A DNA stretch of 64,000 nucleotides from Tetraselmis striata (taxonomy: Eukaryota; Chlorophyta; Chlorodendrophyceae; Chlorodendrales; Chlorodendraceae), in NCBI GenBank assembly GCA_006384855.1, contig VCJN01003569.1, positions 1-64,000 on the forward strand. Reading direction: 5' to 3'. The position numbers and the translations under genes are program-made. This document shows, in pieces, positions 54,400 to 64,000 of this stretch (its first letter is position 1; the number at the start of each line of letters is the position of its first letter). The notes below the pieces were generated by a model. The model saw only the letters and a list, made by a program, of their open reading frames with translations. It did not search any database and was not told the DNA's origin.

Positions 54400-57300
54400 A
54401 TGAGTGACGCCTGGAAGGCCGCCAAGCCGTTCATCAACGGCGGCGTCTCTGGCATGATGGCCACCACCGTCATCCAGCCCATCGACATGGTCAAAGTGCG
54501 CCTGCAGCTGGGCGCCAAGGGCTCGCCGGTGCGATCCCCTGCCCCCCTCCCCCTCCCCCCCCCCCTCTCCCCCCCTTCCCCGGCCCCCTTCCTACCGGAA
54601 GTAAGGGATTAAAGTTAACGTGCTCAACGGCAACCAGCTTACAACATGGCATCCTGCATTGCATCCTTCCCATCTGGGTTACCATTGCACTGCCACCCGC
54701 TGCTGCAGTGCCATGCGAGGCACAGCGGTCCCCCCTCCCGCCAGCCCCGTCCTCTTCCCCCCTGTCCGTGCTGACCCCCCCTCTCCTCCCCTCCCCTCCC
54801 CTCCCCCTGCCAGATCGGCGTGGCCTCCGCGATCATCAAGGAGGAGGGCTTTGGCGCCCTGTACAAGGGCCTCTCCGCTGGCCTGCTTCGCCAGGCGACC
54901 TACACCACCGCGCGCCTTGGCTTCTACAACAAGATCAGCGACGCCGCCATCGCCTACAACAACGGCCAGGTCCCCCCCCCCCCCCCCCCCATACCTCCGC
55001 GCACCGCTGACTAGCAGACTCACCCACCTGGGGAGGGGTGGGGGGCATTTCCTGGGGGTGTCAGCTACAGCCTGACCGAGTCGGATGTCGGAAAGGGAAT
55101 CGGCGCTAAGCAGTTTGAGGCGCTCGCTAGGGGCCATGCCCAAGCAGAGGGCACCGGGCCCTCCCGGAGCCAGGTCTGCACAGCATCAAAGTCACGTCCG
55201 CCCTGCGCGGACGATGCGTTTCGGGGCTGCATTGTGCTTTTTGGGGGGAAAGTTCAGCCAAACACTCAGTGTCGTCACCTGCTAGTGCCGATACTGTGCT
55301 GTGCCCCCCCCCCCCCCCCCCCCCCCTTGGGTATCACGACAGACATGCCTTGCTTTCAGCCGCTGTACTTGTACTGGTGATATATGTCATACCATATCCA
55401 AGGAGTGGCATGTATCGCATGTCAGGTGATCGGTCCTGTGCCCGAACGCCGCGCCGCGTAATCCATGGCAACACCTGGTTGAATTCTGCACAGCAGATGA
55501 TAGTACAACGTTTGAACTCCATTTGGATGTGTCTGAGCCCCATCCTCCTTTCCTCCCCCCACGCAGAGCCTGCCCCTGCTGGGCAAGGCGCTGTGCGGGC
55601 TGACCGCGGGCGCAATGGGCGCCATCGTGGGCAACCCCGCCGACCTCTCCCTCATCCGCATGCAGGCGGACGGTACCCTGCCGGCCGCCGAGCGCCGCGG
55701 CTACAAGAATGCCTTTGACGCGCTCATCAAGTGAGGACCCTCCCCCTCCCCCCGCGCGCGTTCGTCCAATTATGCATGGCGAAATCACTTACAAGCAAAT
55801 GCGGAAGCCGACCCCATGCTGCATGTATCCGGACTAGCGCCTCGCATCGGTGCCGCCCAGCAAGCCAACCCGTAGCCGGATCCCCCCCCCCCTCCCCCCT
55901 TTCTTCTCCGCTCCTAGCACGTGGACTGACCCCTCGGCAGTAAGTGCCATGTTAGCATGGTGAGGGCATCACTTGCCCCAAGTGTCGATGGCGCTCGAGA
56001 CTCAAGCCTCGCGTCCTGTCGTGCGCGATTTCCTGTGAGGGCATGGGGGCACCTTTTCCGCTGGCTTTTTGGTATATCTGTCTGCAGTCCCTCGGCCTCC
56101 TGCTGAGCCCCAGCTGCCCCCAACCCTCCTCTTTCTCACTTGACTTTCCACCCTGCCATGGCGACACGCCCTCAGCCCCCTCCCCCCCTTCTTTCCCCCG
56201 TCACGTGTGCCCTCCCAACCAGGATCGCAAAGGATGAGGGCATCGGCGGTTGGTTTGCGGGCGCCGGGCCCACCGTTGTCCGCGCCATGGCGCTCAACAT
56301 GGGCATGCTTGCCTCCAACGATCATGTGCGCCCCCCCCCCCCCCCCCCCCCCCCTCCTCCTCCAGCAAGGCTCGCGTGGCCCAGACGCTCTGCACCCTTC
56401 TTTCAACTCTTACCCCCTGGTTTAGGGGTAGGTATAGGTGTGTATATGTGTGAATTTGGGGGGGGGGGGTTGAAACGCAGGAGCCACGGGATGAGCGTTG
56501 TAGCCCAGCACAATCGTGAATCCCCTCGGGAGGGGGTTGGGGTTGGGGGGACAGTGCCTAAACCCTAGCAGTTTCCTGAGTTGGCCAGGGCATCGCACGC
56601 TTTCCGCCCTTTGGGACCCGCTCCCTGACGGGAATACAGCAGTACCAGTGCAAGTGTGGTCCGATACGCTGCGCACGATTGGGCGCGGATGCAGTAGTGC
56701 GCTGGGCCTCGGTGGGATATACTGTTGAGTGTTCTCGAGTCCCCCCCCCCCTCCCCTCTCCTTGCGCACCAGGGGCCTCGCAAGCATCATGGATGGGAAG
56801 GCGGGGGGGGGGGGGGGGGGGGGGGGGGTGACAGTGGTGGCAGATTTAGGGTCAAAACCCTAAATAATGGCATGGCAGCTTTCACAGGGTTTAGGCGTTT
56901 GACTGGATGGGCCGCTCATCTGTGCCGTGGCACCGCCCCCCAACCCCCAATCCCCCCGCCCATCCCTCTCCACCCCTCCCTGCTTCGCAGTTCAAGGAGA
57001 TGTTTGTGGAGCACATGGGGTACAAGAAGACGGACCGCATGACGGTGGTGGGCAGCGCGTGCGCCGCCGGCGTGGTGGCCGCCACCTTCAGCCTGCCCTT
57101 CGACTTCATCAAGACCCGCATCCAGAAGATGAAGGCGCTGCCGGACGGGACGATGCCGTACAAGGGCTCCATCGACTGCGCCATAAAGACCCTCGCGCAG
57201 GAGGGCCCCCTCGCCTTTTACACCGGCTACCCCACCTACTGCGTCAGGTGCCCCCCCCCCCCCCCCCCCCCCTCCCCTCCTCTCAATCACGTCTCCTGTA

Positions 57301-57985
57301 TGTTGACCCTACTGCTCCGACCGCCCTTGTGTCGCCCTACTGCCGCCACCACACCCATTGTCGGCTCTATCGCCTCATTGCCCACACGCTCGCCGACAAT
57401 CCGGGCCTCATGCAGTGCCTCTGCACCCTTAGTCCTGAGGCCGCCCCGGAAGCGGAGGGAAAAGGAATTCGTATCTCAGAGTCATCACCACGGCGGCGCA
57501 ATCCCCTCACCGCCCACGCGCTGGCGACCAGGGGCTCGTGACCCCCCCCCCCCCCTGCCAACATCCGTTGCAACTCCTGTGCGCTCAAACTCTACAAACC
57601 CTACATGCACACGTAGGCATGGACCTCAACCCCCTGTGCCCGTGACCCCACCCCAACCACGCCTGATGTCGGCCCAATCGTGTCACCGCTCACATGCCGT
57701 TCTTACCAAGGGCTCGTGCGATACCTGCGCGCCCCCATCCAGAACCTTTCCACATCGTCCCCCCGCTACCATGATCCCGGGGGGACGCTGGATAATCCCG
57801 TCGATGCGCTTTTGTAGGGTTTGCTCGGCGGTTTATACCCTGGGCGCATGCGCCTGACAACCCCCCCCCCCCCCCCCCCTTGGTCCTCCCATTGTGCGCG
57901 CCCCCGCAGGATTGCGCCCCACGTGTCCTTCACGCTCGTGTTCCTGGACGTCATCCAGAAGACACAGAAGGACTACGGGTACTAA
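54400..57985 (+). CDS. Mitochondrial carrier, oxoglutarate/malate type
   Basis: SLC25-family inner-membrane carrier, closest by eye to the 2-oxoglutarate/malate carrier (SLC25A11) and its dicarboxylate-carrier relatives. Six exons in phase: 54400-54528, 54814-54969, 55567-55730, 56223-56325, 56991-57247 and 57910-57985 (stop TAA), 294 aa, the normal length. The three repeats each carry the carrier signature: QPIDMVKVRLQ (exon 1), NPADLSLIRMQ (exon 3) and LPFDFIKTRIQ (exon 5). Subfamily marks are YKGLSAGLLRQATYTTARLG, AGAMGAIVGNPADLSLIRMQ, RRGYKNAFDALIK and APHVSFTLVFLDVIQK. No separate presequence is needed. Five introns begin GTGCG, GTCCC, GTGAG or GTGCC and most run at once into C-tracts; intron 5 also contains a G homopolymer and telomere-type motifs near 56850-56890. 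Confidence 0.92.
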
Positions 57986-60359
57986 GCGCAACGCCTGCGC
58001 CCCCCCCCTCTTCCAGGAAACCGCACCGCTCCCCGTCAATGTAAGCATCCCAACATTCCGCGACCGGCCAGGCACTGTGCCCAGGTTTGGTGTGTGTGGG
58101 TGGGTGGGTGGGGGGGGGTGGGGGTGGGGGGGGGGGGGTTAAGCCCTGAAGTCCCGCGCGGTGCCTCCGCCATCAACTATGTATGCCGGCCACGGCGCTG
58201 CGCAAGGCCTCCACCACCCGCTCTGCCAAGGGTCAGGGGTGCCAAACCTACAAAACCTACTCAGGACCCGAAGCAGGGGGAAGGAGGGGGAGGGAGGGGG
58301 GGGGTGGGGGGGGGGTCTAAGGCCAGGGTTGGCTGTCACAGGAGACCCTGGCCGCCAGATGTCCGCCGATTTTAGATCCGGCGGAAGCAGCCAACCCCTA
58401 AAACTGCCCGAGCTTCAAGGATTCCGGTTGGGTTTTTGACTTTACAAGTGAAAGGTGTACAGCAGTATTTTTTGCTGGAATGGATCAGTCGCATGGCTAT
58501 CCGTATTTCAGTGGTACTCGGATACCGTGGCTCCATCCGTCCATCGCAAGGAGGGCGGCGGCGGGAGCCCCCCCCTTCCCCCCCCTCCCCTGAGGCCATA
58601 GAACTCGTATATGTGGTGCCACAAAGAGCTCTCCACTCTCCAGAGAGCCGCAGGCTCGGGGCAGCTACTCAGTCGCTGGCCAATCCCGGCACGAGTAGTA
58701 AACCGTGCCCGGGGAAATGCGGATGCCTATGTCCGAGAGCGGCCTCAACAGTCGGAAGGGCAGGGTCGTAGCTGGGCATCGGCGCAGCATTTCGCCGTCA
58801 AGAAGACCATAGTGGGGTTGCGCACGCGTGAGGGGGTGGCGGGTAGATGATGGGATGCCCCGCTTGTGTATATGATCGATCATATGACGGGTACGAGGCC
58901 CGGGCGCAGGGTACACACTAGCCGCTACATATTCTCGTAAAAACATGCAATCGGCCAGTCTTTTATTGCTCGCTCGGACGAGACCAGGATACACACTTAC
59001 GGTAAGTCTCTTAAGTTAAGTAGTTAAGTCATTTTGGTTTAGCGAAGGTAAGTAAAGTTAAGCTAAGTTAAGTCACTCCCGAAAAATGACTTACCTTGGG
59101 GTCGACTTAAGTGCTCAAATAGCAGTAAATTAAATCCGCAAAACAAGCAATTACACCGCCACTTGTTGTGCGGCCTCAGGGCAGCACAAGCAGCAAGGCT
59201 TAGATATTTTAGACGGAGACCCCCCCGCCCTCCCCCGCCCCCGTGCGCCCAAAACAATGCACTCTGCATTCCGCGATGAGTATCCGAGTCATGCGCGCTG
59301 TCCTAACAAAACTTCATTACATTCTGACTACATCAAGGCACTTTCGCGGATGTGGTGAACGAACGTGATACTTCACGTTATGTCGTTCGGACATTAGGCG
59401 AGTGAAGTAAGCAGGTAAGTACAAAGGCACTTACCTGCCAAGCCCCCGCACCGCTAACCCCGCACCCTATTCTGACTACATCGTCACTGTTTAAGCGCAT
59501 GTAGTACACTTTGGCTGCCGTGTTGTGTCTATCGTATATGTTAAAGCCGTGATGTAAAATTCTGTCGTGTGTCGTTCCTGTAAAATCATTGTCACCGTGC
59601 CGTGTACCCGTACCACAACCACGCTTTGGGTTCGTGGTATAGTAGTGTCATTTTTGCACCCCCCCCCCCCCCCCCCCCCCCGCGTTTTAGGGTTTAAGAT
59701 AGCAAAAACTACACTGAACTTGAGATTCATCAGATAGAATATAAAACGAATACCAAACGGATCTCAGTCAACGGCAAACCCAACTAAATGTTAAATTAGG
59801 CACGTGAACATATATGCGATGGGTAATCATGGTGCACGCACGCATGCAACGTCATTGGTTACGTGAGCTAGCTGCAAAAGTAAGGCGATTAAGAAACCAC
59901 CCGAATAGGCAAATGGAAACATCCAACACTACAGCAGTTGCCAGGTGGAAGCAACACCAGAAGAGGGTGCGGAATGAGCACGGGCAAACGCATCGATCAG
60001 ACTTGGCCGTATGCACTCCGGCAGAAAGAATGCCGCCCAAGGTACCATGCACGCAAGCAGAGACTCGCTAGTACCATGATGAGTACCATGACTCGCTAGT
60101 ACCATGATAGAGTACCATGCACGCAAGCAGAGACTCGCAAGCAAAGACAGAGAGGCAACAACCCCCGCCGCCGCGTGCGCGACAGGTGATGGCGGAACTC
60201 AACGGGCTGGCTGGCAACAAAGTTTCGAAGAGCCTGGACGGACTGACCACGAAGGAAGCATGAAGTCGGAGCGGAAGGACCGCCAGGGAAGTTGCGCACA
60301 GCAAGTAACACCGCGAAGATGTAGACCACCGTTAAAGCGGATTTTCCGAGGCGGCCACG
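57986..60359. other. Intergenic, no gene recognised
   Basis: Contains G homopolymers near 58110-58138, a TAAGT-rich stretch at 59000-59100, a C homopolymer near 59659-59681 followed by a TTTTAGGGTTTA motif, and the dispersed repeat at 59858-60080. Short frames show no domain. Confidence 0.5.
59858..60080 (+). repeat. Dispersed repeat, copy 2
   Basis: Matches the reverse complement of 13540-13765 and, over its first 100 bp, 49782-49880. It starts TTACGTGAGCTAGCTGCAAA and runs through GTACCATGCACGCAAGCAGA; the latter is itself repeated at 60115-60135. Confidence 0.75.
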
Positions 60360-63300
60360 GTCCTCAGCCACAAAAGGGTAGTATGTATCGGTGAACATCA
60401 TGCACCGGGGCGGAAGACACCCGGTCCGCCGCTAGCTTGTTGCGCACCGCCTCGGTCGCCGCGATCCCCGGGGGGCACCAGCGGGGGTCGTTGCCCCAAG
60501 TGGGGGTCGTGGAGGACACGCACGCGAAATCGATCCTGTAATCGCACGCCGGGCCCCCCCCCACCCCGCCAGCGTCAAATTTGACGGCCGCGAGCGGTCC
60601 GCATGGCGCAGCCCACTCGTCTCAAGGGTCAAGTCGCCGACTCCCGAGCGGTCCCGGTCGAGCACCGCCCCCGCTTCGATCGCCACGGAAGCCCATAGAT
60701 TCTTCAAAGCGGTATGCATGCGGAGCTTGTAGTTCGCAACGGGTCAGATGGGCAGATGATCCACGACGAAATCCGTGGCATTCCGGTTCGAGCCATCCGG
60801 AGAGCGAAGCCATAAGGGATCAATCCCACACCTGGGGCCAGGACATGTGCCAAGCGCGAAACCCCCGCGCGGGCGAAGGCCCAGCACCCGCGCGGCGGCT
60901 GCCGAATAAGCAGCATGGGGAATCTTGCGGGCTGACTCGTGATCCGACTGGAAAAGCGATAGGGAGCCCGGCCCGCATGCGCTGTACAAGCGCGGTATCA
61001 AGGCGCGAGTCCGCGGCACCGATACGCTGGAAGCCAAGAGTGAGGGCCACGAAGCCACGCAAGCGAATCGCACGGCTGAGGTGGCGTTGGACAACCATGG
61101 TCGTCGTGGGTTGATCATCGGAGGCAGCACCCGTACCCGTACCCGAGGGCGGAGCTGTGGCACCGCCTAGTTGAGGTTCTAGTAGGGAAGGAGATGCCAC
61201 TGACGGAGGGGGTGCCACTAATTCGCGGGGCGTCGGTATCTTGAGAGCTACAGAAGCGCATGTAGTAACGGTATTGGCAATACTCGTACCACCGATAGGA
61301 AGCGATTGCTGGGCAGCAGAGGCGGCCTCACCAGTGCCCACTCCAAGAGGAGTGGCCGTAAATGGAGATGTGGTGACGCGCAGTCCTCCGCTAGTTAGTG
61401 CTCGTACCCGCACGGGCCGTAGTACCAGCTGACAAATCCGGTGCAGTGGTGGTCGTAGCATTACCGACCGTAAGTAGCTCGAAGATCTCGTGGGCGTGCC
61501 CGTACGCGGCGCGTGCGCGCTGCACATCTGCTTGCGGTAACGTGGTAAGGGCTTGTACAGTCTCGTATACGCGACGCGTCTCGCGCGCCCATGGCAAAGC
61601 ACTCGTAGCCACGGACGACACCTCGGCGCGAACCGCCTCGTACAAGGGGCCGAGGGCGGGCCCGTACTCCCGTACCAGCATTGTCAGAACAACCGATTGC
61701 GCGGAATAAAAACGCCGCGGGGGCCTCAGACTGCAGCAAGGCCATATTCCAACCGCTAGAATCTGCGGGCATACTCATCTGGACGATCGCAGCCTCCATG
61801 CGCGGTATAGACTAGTCGCAAGCGTCCAAACCAAGCAACGAAAACGCAGCCGAAATGTTGGCGGCGTCCACGGCCTCCAAGAAAGGGTCCAGCTCCGACG
61901 GCGGCATCATGCGGCTGAGGAAGCCGGTCTGCCGCACCGCGCATACGACTAGCAGCCGCATGGCCCCGTGGTGGCAGCCGAATCCCGACGTGCCAAAGGA
62001 GGCGATGCGCTCCAACAGTGCGGCGTGCGTGGGCCTCCCGGCGCCGCCCCAACGCACGGGTCAACCACCCGGGGTAATGGCTAATAGGAGCACCGAGGTA
62101 CACAGCGCCATCCTGGACAGGGTCGTCGGCCGGGGTACGAAACCCTCCTGGGGCCAACTTCGACCGCACTGCCCGCAACTCGGCCTCGCTGTCACCGGGG
62201 TGACGAACGTACCGCGTCTTACTGTCATGTACCACCAGTCCGACTTTGGAAAGCTCCGTACAATACTCGTCGAAAACACGCGGAACGTGGGCCGCGGCAG
62301 TCGCCGCGCCGCAATCATCCGCGAAACTTTGGCAGAAAGTATCAGCGGCGGTACGAGCCACAACCGCTTGCACCGGGCCCCCAATAGCGAGGCAGAAATA
62401 TAGCGGGGCCAATACATCACCCTGGCGCACACCCGTACGAGACTGTAGGGTGGCACGCAAAGTACCGGGATCATTCGGCGCGTAGTAGTACATGTCGCTA
62501 GGACGATCGTACAGCATCCGGAAAAAAGGGATCAGGCCATGCAGACGCGGGTGCTGAAGCAAGCCGTAAAGTATCGCACCCCGGGATACCTCATTGAAGG
62601 CATTCCAAATATCCAGTAGTAGTAGTAGCCCTTTCCCGCCAGTACCACGCCCGCCGAAAAGCTGCAGCGCCACCCGCATGCTCATATACGCCGTCTCACA
62701 GCCAGCTCCCGACTGAAAGCTGCGTTGTACCGGGCCCATGGCCTCCCGCGCATCCGCACCCACATGCACGAGAGCGTGGGCGGACGCCAGGCGCACCAGC
62801 ACAGAGCCAACGCCAAGCGGGCGTACTCGCAGCGGCTCGCAAGTCTTCGCCCGCTCCTCGCGCGCGGCGGGGTCGTCCTTGTGGAGCGCAAAGACGGTGC
62901 CACTCGCCAAGAAAGCCGCGGTGCGCCCCGCCCCGCCAGGCAGCGATTCACCCACAGGCGCCATGAAGGTACGTCCAGGTCCGTGATCGATGTGCTCCCA
63001 ACGCCACCAGTCCACATGCCCAGCGGAAAGGTGGGGAGCACGGCGCAGAACCCGCCGCTGGTCCTCCCCCCACCGCCGAACCTCGTCCGCATTGCCATCC
63101 CACGACGGCGGCGCCCGCCGCAGGTCCGGCGGCTCCTCGGCAGGGGAGTACTCCGGGTCGGTCGGAGTAGGAGGCGGATGGAGGTAGGGCTTCAAGGACA
63201 GGGAGCGCCGCAGCGGCGTTGGACACCATACCGAGGTCGGCGGTGTCCCGCGCCTGCTGGCGAGCGCGGCGCAGCTCTTGCACAGCGGTAACTTTCGCCG

Positions 63301-64000
63301 CCCGGCGGTGAGCATCTACCACCGCCGGCGGCACCCCATCCGCCGCAGCATCGGCGCCCCCCTCCGCAGCCTCTGCAGAAGCCGCCCGCGCCCTCGCAGA
63401 CCGCCGGCGCTTCCGCCGGCGGGCACTCCGAGACGTGCCCGCCGGCAGCTTCCCCGCCTCCATCTGGTAATTGTGTAACTCGCTGCCATCTCGCGCCACA
63501 GTTGCTGCATCCCGCACACCGAGAAGCCGGCGCGCACTGCATCCCCTGCCTCCCACAGCCGCACCCGCCGCTCCGCCAATTTCCGCACAACTGCGGGGCT
63601 GCTGGATGGGTAGGGTCGCAGTAGTAGCCCCGCAAATACGCAGACAACGCCTTCGGCCCGCCCGTACGACCGGTCGTCGGTAGGAGGGAAGCGGTGAGCA
63701 TAGGCCAGCGTACGGTCTAGCAGGGGGGAGAGGACAGGCCGAGCCGCGGGACAGACGCCGACAGCCGTTCCCCGCAGCGGCGTACGGGGCATCTTGCGGT
63801 AGACGTCGCTGGTAGCGCACCACCGAGCTGTTTCCGCGAGGGCGGCATCATGGGCGGCTGAGGCAGCAGCCGGTGCGTGCTGGCGCTGCAGCGCCCGCAC
63901 GACAGCTCCCGACGCCGGGAGAGCCACACCGGGGGGCGGAGCCGTGGGAGGAGGGGGGCTACGGAACTCGCAGGTGGCGGCACGGGCCCCCGCTTGCGCG
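60360..64000 (-). mobile_element. LINE with RT and endonuclease-like tail, incomplete at window edge
   Basis: Read from 64000 down. Coding pieces: an N-terminal region (63927-63470, ALAETARWCATSDVYRKMPR), a basic linker (RSARRRKRRRSARARAASAE), then the RT. RT marks: a pre-finger DWWRWEHID block, LLLLLDIWNAFNEVSRGAIL near 62590-62640, GVRQGDVLAPLYFCLA and the catalytic FADDC at 62311-62325. The post-RT region ends SAAFSLLGLDACD with a stop at 61812-61814. The reading frame shifts near 63470, 63190 and 62060. A second frame starts at ATG 61799 and, after one more shift near 61685, ends at 61391. Below it an open frame of 260 codons (61602-60820) and an endonuclease-like piece (60640-60370: RPSNLTLAGWGG, then YRIDFACVSS) follow. 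It is better kept than the copy at 0.2-3.4 kb but not intact. Confidence 0.75.

Overview
The window reads as nuclear DNA of a GC-rich, intron-rich, flagellated photosynthetic protist (an alga). The evidence is a nuclear gene for a bacterial-type sigma-70 factor (expected to act in a plastid), a tektin-like flagellar gene, mitochondrial proteins (an ATP10-type assembly factor and an oxoglutarate/malate-type carrier), an SR-type splicing factor, GT-AG introns in every gene, and scattered plant-type TTTAGGG telomere motifs. The lineage cannot be fixed from sequence alone; green, haptophyte-like or cryptophyte-like algae are all possible.

Layout. 0.2-3.4 kb: a decayed LINE with an RT domain and a restriction-like endonuclease tail, + strand. 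4.6-7.6 kb: sigma factor gene (+). 10.1-13.1 kb: a decayed DNA-transposon-like unit with a DUF7869-type transposase remnant (-), bounded on one side by a palindrome and on the other by a tandem array of about 25-bp units. 14.0-15.1 and 27.0-27.9 kb: two copies of one non-autonomous element with perfect 21-bp terminal inverted repeats. 15.4-16.4 kb: an unrecognised Ser-rich gene (+). 17.8-21.7 kb: tektin-like gene (-). 24.7 and 46.8 kb: two copies of a tRNA-headed SINE. 28.1-29.6 kb: a nested direct-repeat block. 29.9-31.3 kb: ATP10-like gene (+). 32.7-34.4 kb: an unrecognised, probably plastid membrane protein (+), followed by tandem repeats. 37.3-39.5 kb: a protein with several ubiquitin-interacting-motif-like helices (-). 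40.2-41.2 kb: a weakly supported Ser/Asp-rich gene (-). 42.6-44.4 kb: a bacterial-type SUI1 domain protein with a long C-terminal extension (-). 47.6-49.4 kb: SRRM1-like PWI/RS splicing protein (-). 50.9-53.4 kb: a broken tyrosine-recombinase element (+). 54.4-58.0 kb: mitochondrial carrier (+). 60.4-64.0 kb: a second, better preserved LINE of the same broad family (-), running off the window.

Exons were placed by following reading frame and splice phase by eye; most junctions close in phase, which is the main support for the models. Many introns begin GTGCG and run into a long C homopolymer within a few tens of bases, giving the G/C homopolymers seen throughout. The genes do not form a pathway: this is ordinary eukaryotic gene order (plastid transcription, flagellum, mitochondrial assembly and transport, ubiquitin binding, translation start, splicing) separated by repeat-rich accessory DNA, which holds most of the unusual signals.
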